Below are positions 43,398 to 53,163 of a stretch of 64,000 bases of DNA, piece after piece. The stretch comes from Lactiplantibacillus plantarum (GTDB lineage Bacteria > Bacillota > Bacilli > Lactobacillales > Lactobacillaceae). The position numbers and the translations under genes were made by a program. The stretch covers positions 1 to 64,000 of the forward strand of contig NZ_CP039121.1 of NCBI RefSeq assembly GCF_014131735.1, in the 5' to 3' direction. A model generated the notes under the pieces. The model did no database searches. It was not told the DNA's origin and saw nothing but the letters and a program-made list of their open reading frames with translations. Position 1 is the stretch's first letter. Each line of letters starts with the position of its first letter.

Positions 43398-45248
43398 ATG
43401 ATAACGTGGCAAGGGTTGACTACTGAGCAAGTACAGTCAGTACAGGCGGTTTGTGCCGCAATCATGCCGACAAGCGATCTTAGTGTTGAATGCCAGCATG
43501 CGACAACTGGTATTCACATTCAACGCAATGGTGATCAGGTGCGTCTCACATATGGCAGTACGGCAGAGTTGATGCATGGTGCGGCATTGTTATGTGGTCG
43601 AGCCCGGAAAGCAACGCAATTTGATATTCGACAGCAACCAAGATTTGAAGTGCTGGCTGCCATGCTCGATGTTGCTCGTAATGGCGTACCAACAGTTGCA
43701 ATGATAAAGCAAATCATCCGGCGACTAGCAAGCATGGGTTACAATGAGTTATGGCTATATTTAGAGGATCTGTTTGAAATCCCAGAGGCACCATATTTTG
43801 GTCGTGGTCGTGGTCGTTATCAGCAGACCGAACTACATGAGATTGCTTTGTATGGTGATCGTTTTGGTGTGACGATCGTTCCAGCTGTTCAGACTTTAGC
43901 ACATCTGCATAATGCGTTAAAGTGGGATGCGCATGCGGCAGTCAAAGACACGGACGATACGTTACTGGTGGGAGCACCTGCAACAAAGGATTTCCTCACT
44001 AATCTTTTGCGTGCGGCGAGTGCCCCGTTCACAACTAATAAGATTCACGTTGGGATGGATGAAGCCTATCAGCTTGGCCGTGGACGCTATTTAGATCAAA
44101 ATGGGTTTACAGATCAAGAAACACTTATCTTACAACAGTTACAATTAGTCGTATCGTTAACTCAGAAATTAGGTTTAAAAGCTTATATGTGGAGTGACTT
44201 ATGGTTTACATTCGCTTCATCAAAGCATGAAATGTATGATCCGGATGTGCATTTTGACCCTGCCTTTAAAGCGAGTTTACCGCCAGTCGGTCAAGTTTAT
44301 TGGGACTATTACCATGAAGATGAACAGACTTATCGTGAGCGCTTTACCCAACACTTCGAACTTAGTGATGATGTGGCGTTTGCGGGCGGAATCTGGACGT
44401 GGAGTGCTTTGGCACCTAATCAAAGTAAGATGCTGGCAACGATTGACGCGGGCTTGAAAGCTGCCAAAGCGAGTGGCGTGCAGCAAGTAGTTGCGACAAT
44501 GTGGTTTGACGACGGCGCAGAAGTACCTTTTAGTGCAGCGTGGTATGGCCTACAAGCTTTTGCAACTTATCAGTATTACGAGGATGTCACACCGGCGATG
44601 ATCGATACAGAATATGCCATGATACAGGGCGAAAACGCGACTTTTTATCGACTCTTAGATCAATTTGATAACTTTACGAGTAAAGTTAACGTCGATGCTG
44701 ATAATGTGAGCAAGTTGATTCTTTATGAGGATCTAATGTTGCAGCGATACCGGTCTAACTTAGCAGTTATTGATGTTGAAGCTCATTATCTGGACTTAAT
44801 GACGAAGCTTGATCAGGTACACGTCCATCAAGAAAATCAATTGATGGTGACCTTTTACAAGCAATTGGCACGGACGGTTTTAGTAAAACAACGAGCTCTA
44901 AAGGTAGTGGTAGCCCTTGTTGATTCTGATGTAACTAAATTACGGGCTGACTCGGCTCGAGCGGCGGTGACAAGTTGCCAGCATGCACTGGAACAATTAT
45001 TACGCGATTTTCGAGCGCTTTGGCAGCAACAACGGCGTGGAAATGGCTTTGAGGTTATCGATGTTCGATTAGGTGGTCAAATCGCGCGCTGTGAGACGGT
45101 TACTTGGCGTATTGATGAATGGCTAGCAGGACGTGATGACTTAGCTGAATTGCGAGAACCGTTATTACCAATGGATAAGCGCAATAACGGATTGGTCGGG
45201 CACGGGCTGTATAAAGAAATTGTGAGCGCCTGTGAATTGTCATTTTAG
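43398..45248 (+). CDS. Cytosolic GH20 beta-N-acetylhexosaminidase
   Basis: A 616-residue glycoside hydrolase family 20 enzyme without signal peptide or anchor. The N-terminal domain 1 (about 1-75) is followed by the TIM barrel; catalytic Asp-Glu lie in HVGMDEAY near residue 224, and MWSDLWF fits the GH20 substrate pocket Trp. It resembles the intracellular GH20C type of streptococci that removes beta-linked GlcNAc (or GalNAc) from imported oligosaccharides. It opens the putative N-glycan/mannoside locus. RBS TAGGAGG. Confidence 0.85.
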   Translation: MITWQGLTTEQVQSVQAVCAAIMPTSDLSVECQHATTGIHIQRNGDQVRLTYGSTAELMHGAALLCGRARKATQFDIRQQPRFEVLAAMLDVARNGVPTVAMIKQIIRRLASMGYNELWLYLEDLFEIPEAPYFGRGRGRYQQTELHEIALYGDRFGVTIVPAVQTLAHLHNALKWDAHAAVKDTDDTLLVGAPATKDFLTNLLRAASAPFTTNKIHVGMDEAYQLGRGRYLDQNGFTDQETLILQQLQLVVSLTQKLGLKAYMWSDLWFTFASSKHEMYDPDVHFDPAFKASLPPVGQVYWDYYHEDEQTYRERFTQHFELSDDVAFAGGIWTWSALAPNQSKMLATIDAGLKAAKASGVQQVVATMWFDDGAEVPFSAAWYGLQAFATYQYYEDVTPAMIDTEYAMIQGENATFYRLLDQFDNFTSKVNVDADNVSKLILYEDLMLQRYRSNLAVIDVEAHYLDLMTKLDQVHVHQENQLMVTFYKQLARTVLVKQRALKVVVALVDSDVTKLRADSARAAVTSCQHALEQLLRDFRALWQQQRRGNGFEVIDVRLGGQIARCETVTWRIDEWLAGRDDLAELREPLLPMDKRNNGLVGHGLYKEIVSACELSF

Positions 45249-45258
45249 ATAGAACCGT

Positions 45259-45287
45259 AACGACGCCGAAAAAATGGTGTCGTTTTT
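45259..45287 (+). terminator. GH20 gene terminator
   Basis: AACGACGCC (45259-45267) with GGTGTCGTT (45276-45284), then T. Confidence 0.75.
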
Positions 45288-45316
45288 ATTTTGGTTGATA
45301 ACGATAATGGGATGGA

Positions 45317-45369
45317 TGCTAACACAATGCTCGACACTAGCTTGATATGCTGATGTTGGTATGCTAACA
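45317..45369. repeat. Direct repeats before the ABC importer operon
   Basis: ATGCTAACA occurs at 45317-45325 and again at 45361-45369, 44 bp apart. They may be binding sites for the YesN/AraC-type regulator. In between and after them the sequence is non-coding; a LacI-like AAACGTTTTA occurs near 45401-45410. Confidence 0.35.
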
Positions 45370-45522
45370 ACGTGTTAATTCGATTGTTAGGTTGTTTAAT
45401 AAACGTTTTAATCAGAGTGGCCCGTTGATTCTAACAGGATTAGATTGTTGATTTTTGTGTCGAAATTATACCTAATTTTGATGAAATCTTGAGTTTGTCA
45501 ATATATCCCTTAAGTTAGTTGA

Positions 45523-45551
45523 TTGTTGCCGTTTGAGAAAGCGGTTACTAT
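45523..45551 (+). promoter_or_regulatory. ABC importer promoter with overlapping cre
   Basis: -35 TTGTTG (45523-45528), a 17-bp spacer and -10 TACTAT (45546-45551). AGAAAGCGGTTACT (45536-45549) inside it matches 12 of 14 cre positions and would block RNA polymerase if CcpA bound. Confidence 0.65.
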
Positions 45552-45583
45552 AACAGGTGTAATAATGAAAGGAGGGAGAACCG

Positions 45584-46546
45584 ATGGCACAAAATGCCGC
45601 AGTTCCAATCGTCAAGAAGCGCAATTTCTTCCAGCGTTTATGGGACAACCGCGTATTCTTGCTCATGGTTGCTCCAGGTGCGATATTATTAATTATCTTC
45701 TTCTACATTCCCGTGTTGGCTAACGTTGTTGCCTTTCAAAACTTTCAATACTCGGATCAAGGCTTCATCTATAGTGTGCTGCATAGTCCGTGGGTTGGCT
45801 TTCAGAACTTTGCCTTTTTCTTCAAATCGGCAGATTTTTGGATCGTGTTACGTAACACGGTTGGGTACAATTTAACCTTCTTACTGTTGAACTTTTTCTT
45901 TGCCATCTTCTTTGGCATTGTCATGAGTCAAATGCGCAACCAACGACTTTTGAAAGCTTATCAGACTTCAATGCTATTTCCATATTTCTTATCATGGGCA
46001 ATCTTGGCCTACTTCGTATACGCCTTCTTGAGTTCGGATAAGGGTATTTTGAACCATATTATTCAGTCATTTGGCGGGACGCCGATTGACTTCTACAATA
46101 CGCCGTGGGTCTGGCCATTTATCATTATCTTCCTAGGGGTTTGGAAAGGAATTGGATACAACAGTATTCTGTACTTTGCCACGGCCATGGGAATTGATCC
46201 ATCGTACTATGATGCGGCGATGATGGATGGTGCAAATAAATGGCAACAGATTAAAAACGTGACGTTACCACACATCCTACCAGTTGCAACGTTAATGTTG
46301 ATCTTGAATATTGGGGGGATCTTCCGTAGCGATTTCGGGCTATTCTACCTAATTCCGCGTTCATCAGGGACGTTGATTAATGTGACACAGACCTTTGATA
46401 CGTATATTTACCGCGCGCTGACGACGACTAATGATATTGGGATGTCAACGGCTGCTGGGCTAATGCAATCAGTTGTCGGTGCACTGTTAATCATTGTTTG
46501 TAATTGGGTGGTTCGGCGTAAACAACCAGAATCAGCATTATTTTAG
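45584..46546 (+). CDS. Oligosaccharide ABC importer permease (LplB/NgtP1-like)
   Basis: A 320-residue permease with six membrane helices and the EAA-loop motif DAAMMDGANKWQQIKNVTLP near residue 213. It is of the LplB/YteP family that typically partners an extracellular lipoprotein and a shared MsmK ATPase. Start ATG follows GGAGGGAG. First of three genes of an importer. Confidence 0.88.
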   Translation: MAQNAAVPIVKKRNFFQRLWDNRVFLLMVAPGAILLIIFFYIPVLANVVAFQNFQYSDQGFIYSVLHSPWVGFQNFAFFFKSADFWIVLRNTVGYNLTFLLLNFFFAIFFGIVMSQMRNQRLLKAYQTSMLFPYFLSWAILAYFVYAFLSSDKGILNHIIQSFGGTPIDFYNTPWVWPFIIIFLGVWKGIGYNSILYFATAMGIDPSYYDAAMMDGANKWQQIKNVTLPHILPVATLMLILNIGGIFRSDFGLFYLIPRSSGTLINVTQTFDTYIYRALTTTNDIGMSTAAGLMQSVVGALLIIVCNWVVRRKQPESALF

Positions 46547-46558
46547 GGGGTGCCGTCA

Positions 46559-47476
46559 TTGCGTAAGAAAAAACATATTTCAGCTGTTGAGATTCGCAAG
46601 TTCGGACCTGGCGCCAACCTGTTTTTCAACATCTTCCTAGCAATCTTTGCACTATCGTGTATCTTACCGTTCTTCTTCATCATTATCTTATCGTTGACAC
46701 AAGAATCAGATATTACGACGTATGGGTATCAATTCTGGCCTAAACATTGGACCTTTGCGAGCTATCAGTATCTCGCTAAAATGGGTCATCAAGTGTTAGT
46801 CTCATTAGGTGTTACGATCTTTGTAACAGTTGTTGGGACCATAATGAACAGTTTGTTTAGTTCGACGTACGCGTATGCAATTTCTCGTAAGGATTTTGCC
46901 TATGCTAGATTTTTCACCATTTTCGCTTTGATTTCTATGCTGTTTGTTCCAGGTATGGTGCCAACTTACTTGGTTGTGACTCAAATGCTAGGTCTACAGG
47001 ATAATATCTGGGCGTTAATCTTACCGATGAGCTTTGGGGTGTATACCGTTTTGATCATGCGGACTTTCTTCAAGACATCCATTCCGGAAGCAATCATTGA
47101 ATCGGCACGGATCGATGGTGGTAGTGAGTTGCGGATTTTCCGGAGTATCGTGGTACCTCTGGCAATTCCAGGGATTGCAACAATTAGTTTATTCACGTCA
47201 CTAGGTTATTGGAATGATTGGATGAATGCCTTGCTATACATTAACAAGGATAGCGTCACACCATTGCAATATTTACTCATCAAGATTCAAAACAATATTC
47301 AGTTTATGACACAAAATATGCAAGCCAATGGCGCAATTGCGGGTGCCGCCAATGTTCCAAGTGAAGGTATGCGGTTCGCAATCGTTGTTGTTGCAACTTT
47401 ACCAATTGCATTAACCTACCCATTCTTCCAGAAGTACTTCGTCAAAGGAATGACGATTGGTGGCGTCAAAGGTTAG
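46559..47476 (+). CDS. Oligosaccharide ABC importer permease (LplC/NgtP2-like)
   Basis: A 305-residue permease with six helices and EAA-loop ESARIDGGSELRIFRSIVVP. It pairs with the preceding permease. TTG 46559 lies eight bases after AGGGGG, which itself overlaps the preceding stop; GTG 46550 is inside that RBS. C-terminus FVKGMTIGGVKG is typical of the family. Confidence 0.88.
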   Translation: MRKKKHISAVEIRKFGPGANLFFNIFLAIFALSCILPFFFIIILSLTQESDITTYGYQFWPKHWTFASYQYLAKMGHQVLVSLGVTIFVTVVGTIMNSLFSSTYAYAISRKDFAYARFFTIFALISMLFVPGMVPTYLVVTQMLGLQDNIWALILPMSFGVYTVLIMRTFFKTSIPEAIIESARIDGGSELRIFRSIVVPLAIPGIATISLFTSLGYWNDWMNALLYINKDSVTPLQYLLIKIQNNIQFMTQNMQANGAIAGAANVPSEGMRFAIVVVATLPIALTYPFFQKYFVKGMTIGGVKG

Positions 47477-47565
47477 TTTGGTAGTGTTGCGTATTTAATT
47501 CGTTTTAACTGTTCGGGGTATTAATAAGTCATTTCAAAAAACTTTTCCGAGGGGGAAGAACAGCT

Positions 47566-49038
47566 ATGAATAAATTTGTAAAGGGTGCGGCCCTAGTTAG
47601 TGCCGTAGCATTTGGAACAGTGGCACTAGCTGGTTGTGGTAAGTCCAATAGCGATTCAGCATCCAGTAAGGCAACAACCGTTAATATGTATATGCCTGGT
47701 GATAAGCCGAAGAACTATGACGCAATGATTAAACGGGCGAATAAAGAAATTCATAAGACTTACAAGAATATCAATTTAAAGATGAACTTTATCGGCTGGG
47801 GCGATTATGAACAGAAGTACAATGTTATGGTTACTTCTGGTAGCGGTTACGATTTGGCCTTTGCGCAAAACTATACGTCAAATGCACTTAAGGGTGCATA
47901 CGCCGATATGAATAGCGAATTAAAGAGTGGTGGTGTGGCCAACAAAGCGTACAAACAAGTTGATTCAGCCTACTGGAAAGGGCTAAAGGTTAACGGTAAA
48001 ACATATGGCTTCCCAGTCAATGCCAACATTTACGCGCAGAATATGCTGACATTCAACGATGAATTCTTGAAGAAGTACAATATTAGTATTAATGATGTTG
48101 ATTCATACGCAAGCATGGAGTCAGCTTTAGCGAAATTCCATAAAGAAAAACCAGGAGTGGCAGCCTTTGCAATCGGTCAAGGGTTCAAGGCATCACCAAA
48201 ACACATGGACTTCCCATTGGGTAATGGGCTACCATTTGCCATTGACTCTAGTGGTTCAAGTAAGAAGATTGTGAATGTCTACGATACTAGTGAAATGCAA
48301 GGAATCCTGAAGACTTTGCACAGCTATTACCAAAAGGGTTATATTCCTAAGGATGCTGCAACGTCTAGCACACAATATAACTTACAAGATAACACTTGGT
48401 TCGTACGTCAAGAAACCCAAGGACCATTCGATTACGGCGATTCCGCTTTGATTACGAATGCGGGCGGTAAGAAGATGAAGTCTAAGGCCATTACAGATCC
48501 TTATAAGTCATCTGCTCAATCCCAAGTGGCTGTATGGACAATTTCCAAGACTTCCAAGCATAAGAAAGAAGCGATGCAAGTCTTGAACCTGTTGAACACG
48601 GATAAGACCTTGCTTAACAACATTACTTGGGGTCTTGAAGGAACTCAATGGAACTTTACGGACAAGGCTAAGGGTAAGATCAAGATAACCAATAAGTACA
48701 AGCCTAACACATTCATTGGTGCTTGGATGATGGGTAATAACAAGAACCTTTATACTCAAGACTCAACGACTGAAGCGATGATTAAGAAGCGTGATCAATC
48801 TATTAAGGATGCGAAGACTTCTGCAGCACTTGGTTTCAATCCTGATACGAGTTCATTGAAGACCGAGATTACGAACTTATCGAACGTAATGAGTAAGTAT
48901 CTTGATATCTTAAATACTGGTACTGCCGACCCAGTCCCAACAATTAAGAAGATGGACAAAGAGCTCAAAGCCGCTGGTTACGATAAAGTTCAAAAAGAAT
49001 TACAGAAACAATACGACGCCTTCTTAGCTAAACAGTAA
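47566..49038 (+). CDS. Oligosaccharide-binding lipoprotein (LplA/NgtS-like)
   Basis: A 490-residue lipoprotein: signal peptide with lipobox LAGC (Cys24), then an extracellular solute-binding fold (VNMYMPGDKPKNYDAMIKRA; MVTSGSGYDLAFAQNY; AVWTISKTSKHKKEAMQVLNLL) and a C-terminal DUF3502-like region. Family members bind complex oligosaccharides. It determines what the importer takes up. RBS GAGGGGG. Follows the permeases after 89 bp. Confidence 0.88.
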   Translation: MNKFVKGAALVSAVAFGTVALAGCGKSNSDSASSKATTVNMYMPGDKPKNYDAMIKRANKEIHKTYKNINLKMNFIGWGDYEQKYNVMVTSGSGYDLAFAQNYTSNALKGAYADMNSELKSGGVANKAYKQVDSAYWKGLKVNGKTYGFPVNANIYAQNMLTFNDEFLKKYNISINDVDSYASMESALAKFHKEKPGVAAFAIGQGFKASPKHMDFPLGNGLPFAIDSSGSSKKIVNVYDTSEMQGILKTLHSYYQKGYIPKDAATSSTQYNLQDNTWFVRQETQGPFDYGDSALITNAGGKKMKSKAITDPYKSSAQSQVAVWTISKTSKHKKEAMQVLNLLNTDKTLLNNITWGLEGTQWNFTDKAKGKIKITNKYKPNTFIGAWMMGNNKNLYTQDSTTEAMIKKRDQSIKDAKTSAALGFNPDTSSLKTEITNLSNVMSKYLDILNTGTADPVPTIKKMDKELKAAGYDKVQKELQKQYDAFLAKQ

Positions 49039-49056
49039 CACTTAAATCATTTACCA

Positions 49057-49092
49057 CAAAGAGGTCGGGTGCTGGGCACTACGACCTCTTTG
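49057..49092 (+). terminator. Hairpin after the binding protein gene
   Basis: An 11-bp stem (49057-49067 with 49082-49092), loop about 14 bases, but no T-run beyond CTTTG. Probably partial termination, with read-through to the GH13 gene. Confidence 0.6.
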
Positions 49093-49140
49093 TCTACATA
49101 CAAATTGGGCCATAATTAAGAATAGTAGGGGGTCAGTAGC

Positions 49141-50766
49141 ATGCAAGCACATTGGTGGCAACGCGCAACGGTTTATCAGATTTACCCACGTAGCTTTCAA
49201 GATAGTAACGGGGATGGAATTGGTGACATCCCTGGGATTATCAGTCGGCTCGATTACTTGGCAACCCTTGGTGTGGATGCGCTGTGGTTAAGCCCGGTAT
49301 ACAAAAGTCCGAATGCTGATAACGGCTATGACATTGCGGATTATCAGGCGATTGACCCAGCATATGGCACGATGGCCGATATGGATCAGTTGATCGCTCA
49401 AGCGGCTCAGCGTGGCATAAAAATCGTGATGGATTTGGTCGTGAATCATACCAGTGATGAGCATCCGTGGTTTGTGGATGCTTGTCAGAATCCAGATAGT
49501 CCGACGCGCGATTATTATGTATGGGCGGATGCTGTTGATGGGCATGCACCTAATAATCTGACATCTGGTTTCAGCGGCGGTTCAGCTTGGGAGCTAGATG
49601 AACTAACGGGCCAATACTTTTTGCACTTGTTTTCAAAAAAGCAGATTGATTTGAATTGGCAGAATCCAGACTTACGACGCGCAATTTATCGTATGATGAA
49701 TTTCTGGATCGATAAGGGAATCGAAGGGTTTCGGATGGATGTCATAGATATGATTGCCAAGGAGCCACGTGCAAAAATTTTAGTGAACGGGCCGCATCTG
49801 CATGAATATTTACATGAAATGAATCGTCAGACTTGGCGGAACCGTGATTTTTTAACAGTCGGTGAAGCCTGGAGTGCAAGTCCAGAAGATGCGCGACAGT
49901 ACAGTGATGAGCAGCGCGAAGAATTAAGTATGGTCTTCCAATTCGGCCACTTATGGGCTGATCGCCAGGTTGGCGGCGAAAAGTGGGAACAGCGACCACT
50001 TGATGTTGCACAACTGAAACAAGCGCTCTATGCTTGCCAAACGACGATGGCGACTCACGGGTGGAATAGTTTATTCTGGAGTAACCATGACCTGCCCCGC
50101 GCCGTTTCACGCTTTGGGGCTACGGGTCAGTACCGAGAGCTGAGTGCGAAGATGTTAGCCATTGCTTTACACGGACTAAAAGGCACACCTTTTGTCTATC
50201 AAGGGGAAGAGATTGGTATGACTGATTGCCCAGTTGCAACTATCGATCAAGTTAACGATGTTGAAGCCCGGACAATTTATCGACAATTACGAGCACAGGG
50301 TGATGATGCTGGTACCGCCATGCAGAAAATCAATATCTTTAATCGTGATAATGCGCGGACGCCCATGCAATGGACGGCTAAGCAACACGCGGGATTTACA
50401 ACGGGCAAACCATGGTTGGCAATCAATGCCAATTATCCGAGGATCAATGTTGCGGCCGCCCAAGCGGACCACCAATCGATATGGTGGACGTATCAGCGGC
50501 TAATTAGATTACGCAAACAGTCGGCGGTGTTGCAACAGGGTGAGTTTACCGAGTTATCAGCGGTACCGGCACCAATCGTTGCCTACACTCGGAATTGGCA
50601 ACAAACCCAATGGCTAATTTGCGCTAATTTTGCTGATACACTTATTACGGTAGATCTACCAAAGCGAGCATCTGAGTTGATTATCAGTAACTATCAAGAT
50701 TATCCTGAGCAACTGGGGCGGGTGGTATTACGACCGTATGAAGCGTTTATCCTTGCATTAAGCTAG
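49141..50766 (+). CDS. GH13 alpha-glucosidase (oligo-1,6-glucosidase type)
   Basis: A 541-residue cytosolic GH13 enzyme. The conserved regions are present: DLVVNHTSDEHPWF (region I), GFRMDVIDMIAKE (catalytic Asp, near 199), VGEAW (catalytic Glu) and WSNHDLPR (stabilising Asp). It resembles oligo-1,6-glucosidase/DexB enzymes. In a mannosidase locus it could trim glucose caps, or the importer may also serve alpha-glucosides. RBS AGGGGG. Confidence 0.85.
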   Translation: MQAHWWQRATVYQIYPRSFQDSNGDGIGDIPGIISRLDYLATLGVDALWLSPVYKSPNADNGYDIADYQAIDPAYGTMADMDQLIAQAAQRGIKIVMDLVVNHTSDEHPWFVDACQNPDSPTRDYYVWADAVDGHAPNNLTSGFSGGSAWELDELTGQYFLHLFSKKQIDLNWQNPDLRRAIYRMMNFWIDKGIEGFRMDVIDMIAKEPRAKILVNGPHLHEYLHEMNRQTWRNRDFLTVGEAWSASPEDARQYSDEQREELSMVFQFGHLWADRQVGGEKWEQRPLDVAQLKQALYACQTTMATHGWNSLFWSNHDLPRAVSRFGATGQYRELSAKMLAIALHGLKGTPFVYQGEEIGMTDCPVATIDQVNDVEARTIYRQLRAQGDDAGTAMQKINIFNRDNARTPMQWTAKQHAGFTTGKPWLAINANYPRINVAAAQADHQSIWWTYQRLIRLRKQSAVLQQGEFTELSAVPAPIVAYTRNWQQTQWLICANFADTLITVDLPKRASELIISNYQDYPEQLGRVVLRPYEAFILALS

Positions 50767-50769
50767 AAG

Positions 50770-50783
50770 TGGAAACGCTATTA
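50770..50783 (+). promoter_or_regulatory. Candidate cre before yesL-like gene
   Basis: TGGAAACGCTATTA matches 12 of 14 cre positions. Confidence 0.4.
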
Positions 50784-50838
50784 TCAATGAATGGATTTTG
50801 ATACTATACAGATAGATTATGAAAAGGAGGAGACAGTA

Positions 50839-51450
50839 ATGATTGGACGCGCAGCGGATAAGATTTTTACACGGGTATTTATTTTCTTAATAATGACCGT
50901 CTATTTTTGGATTTATACAGTCGCTGGGTTGGTTGTACTAGGAATTGGACCGGCGTTTCGAACTGTAACTGAGATGCATATGGATAAGCAGTGGGATTAT
51001 CGGTTATATCACTTTAAGGAAGGATGGCAGCGCTTTAAACGCCATTTTTGGCAAATGAACTTGCATACTTGGTTGTTCTTAGGGGTAGGGGCCGTCTTGG
51101 CTTATAATTTATATTTAAGCCTTTCGATTCATACACTATGGATAATTTTCATTCAATTTATTATCGTATTTGCTTTGATTCTTGATTTTAGCTTAGCAAT
51201 TTTTACCGTGATGTTGCGGTCGCGCTACGATGTTGCCTTCAAAGATGCCATTAAATTAGCAATTGTTCAGTTCTTTAGTAATTTTACGCAGTTATTGACC
51301 TTTATTATTGGCACGATCGTATTGATCGTCATCTCTTTGAAGTGGCCAGGGATGATCCTTTTCCTAAGTCCTGGAATCTATATGGTTGGGGCAGATCGAT
51401 TGTCACGACGGTGGTATGACAAGATTGATAAGATGCTAGGGGCAGTTTAG
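50839..51450 (+). CDS. YesL-like DUF624 membrane protein
   Basis: A 203-residue protein with about five hydrophobic segments (FIFLIMTVYFWIYTVAGLVV and others) and the family motif GPAFRTVTEMH. YesL proteins regularly accompany YesM/YesN systems and LplABC-type importers; function unknown, perhaps a transporter accessory. ATG 50839 follows AGGAGGAG. Its stop is directly adjacent to the kinase start, indicating an operon. Confidence 0.85.
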   Translation: MIGRAADKIFTRVFIFLIMTVYFWIYTVAGLVVLGIGPAFRTVTEMHMDKQWDYRLYHFKEGWQRFKRHFWQMNLHTWLFLGVGAVLAYNLYLSLSIHTLWIIFIQFIIVFALILDFSLAIFTVMLRSRYDVAFKDAIKLAIVQFFSNFTQLLTFIIGTIVLIVISLKWPGMILFLSPGIYMVGADRLSRRWYDKIDKMLGAV

Positions 51451-53163
51451 ATGTTGCTGAAAAGTCATGCTATGCAGGCGAGCTTTGCCCACCTGATTAA
51501 GTTATATACAACCATCATTTCGGTGATGGTTGTTTTGGCAACAACCGTCTTTATCACCGTTAGTATTCGAACTTATGATGCGGATTTGGAGCAGGCCGAG
51601 AATACGGCCATCGTGCAGGTTGGTCAAATGCTTAATCAGAATCAACAAATTGCCGCGCAATTCGCGACTCAAATGACAAGTTCATCGAGTAATTTACCGA
51701 GTATCGAAAAATATTTTGATTCGTCTATCACTGATTACAGCAATTATGCGATTGATAAAAGTATTAGTGGCAGTCCATACTTTTTCTGGCCAACTGAGTC
51801 ACGGCAATTCTTTACTCAGCATGATCAAGTAACTCAACTGACACTACGATTATTGAGTCAAAATAAGGTGTTTGTTGCGACACAAGCTAATCCTGGTGGC
51901 GCCTTATATCCGGCCAAAGACGTTAAACAACGTTTTGCAATTAATGCTCCGTTAATCAATCAGACATCCTTAGAAACGGATGGGGTTCTCAGTATCAGCT
52001 TTGATCAGAGCGAGATCAAGCGGCAGTTGTCACAAGTGAATGCGACCCAGCCCTTGCAAGTTGTGGTACGTTCAGAGGCTGATGATGAAGTCTTTTACTT
52101 TGCTGGTAAACGGGTCACGCGACAACAGCAACGTGATCTGAACCAGGCACTAACGGCGGGCAACATGAAAATGTTGCGTGATTATCATGTTACCACGAAA
52201 CAATTATCATCCGGTTATACGGTGATGACAGTCTTGAATAGGCATCTATTAAGTCGTCTGATTATCGGACATGTTCTACCGTTAATTTTATTAGGGTTGA
52301 TTTTGTTACTAGGGCTAAGTACGGGCTTGTGGCTGACTTTTCGTCGGTACCAGCACCAACTGAATACAATTGTTGATACTGTTCAAACGGTTTCTGATGG
52401 TAATCTAGATGCACGAGTTCCAATGAATCTGCGACCGACAGACTTGCATACACTTGCCGGCGGAATTAACGCTATGTTGACGGAAATTCATCAGCATATT
52501 TATACGATCTATCAATTACAGATCGCCCAACAAGAGGCGAACCGGCGAGCATTACAGGCACAAATCAACCCGCATTTTATGTCTAATACATTAGAGTATA
52601 TTCGAATGGCTGCGTTAGAAGCACATCAGCCAGAACTCGCCAATGTAGTGTATAGCTTTGCTGCATTATTGCGAAATAACACGGATCTATCATCACGGAC
52701 GACACTGAAGCAGGAAGTTAGTTTTATTGAAAAGTATGTCTTTTTATATCAAGTTCGGTTTCCTGATCGGCTAGCTTACCAATTTACGGTCGCTGACGAT
52801 GTCGCTGCGGTTGAGATTCCCAAATTTAGTTTGCAACCACTTGTCGAGAATTACTTCGTGCACGGTGTCAACTTCTCACGGGTGGATAATGCCCTAAGTT
52901 TAAAGGCTTGGCGTGAAGCTGGTATCGTTCACGTTAAGATCGTGGATAATGGCCGCGGCCTGTCACCGGAAGCTGTTAAAGCTGTGAATCAAAAGTTGAA
53001 GCAACCATTAGCAGCTGAACAACAGCATTCAATTGGACTACAGAATGTCTACTCACGGATGCACGATAGTTTTGGGGACGGTTTTAAAATGACAATTAAT
53101 AGTAATGACCAACAGGGCGTTACGGTATTGCTGCAGTTTGATGATCGTGAGGGGGTTAAGTGA
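51451..53163 (+). CDS. YesM-type sensor histidine kinase
   Basis: A 570-residue membrane kinase: helix ~17-39, extracellular sensing domain (~40-265), helix ~270-295, HAMP, and a His_kinase domain with the phospho-acceptor in QINPHFMSNTLEYI near residue 375, then HATPase N and G boxes (LQPLVENYFVHG; DNGRGLS). The LytS/YesM kinases sense extracellular carbohydrate or its binding protein. Overlaps the response regulator gene (TGATG). Confidence 0.9.
   Translation: MLLKSHAMQASFAHLIKLYTTIISVMVVLATTVFITVSIRTYDADLEQAENTAIVQVGQMLNQNQQIAAQFATQMTSSSSNLPSIEKYFDSSITDYSNYAIDKSISGSPYFFWPTESRQFFTQHDQVTQLTLRLLSQNKVFVATQANPGGALYPAKDVKQRFAINAPLINQTSLETDGVLSISFDQSEIKRQLSQVNATQPLQVVVRSEADDEVFYFAGKRVTRQQQRDLNQALTAGNMKMLRDYHVTTKQLSSGYTVMTVLNRHLLSRLIIGHVLPLILLGLILLLGLSTGLWLTFRRYQHQLNTIVDTVQTVSDGNLDARVPMNLRPTDLHTLAGGINAMLTEIHQHIYTIYQLQIAQQEANRRALQAQINPHFMSNTLEYIRMAALEAHQPELANVVYSFAALLRNNTDLSSRTTLKQEVSFIEKYVFLYQVRFPDRLAYQFTVADDVAAVEIPKFSLQPLVENYFVHGVNFSRVDNALSLKAWREAGIVHVKIVDNGRGLSPEAVKAVNQKLKQPLAAEQQHSIGLQNVYSRMHDSFGDGFKMTINSNDQQGVTVLLQFDDREGVK

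Noticed and set aside
43398..45248. GH20 protein as a secreted surface enzyme
   Set aside because: No signal peptide, lipobox or LPxTG; the N-terminus is hydrophilic, so cytosolic location is more likely.
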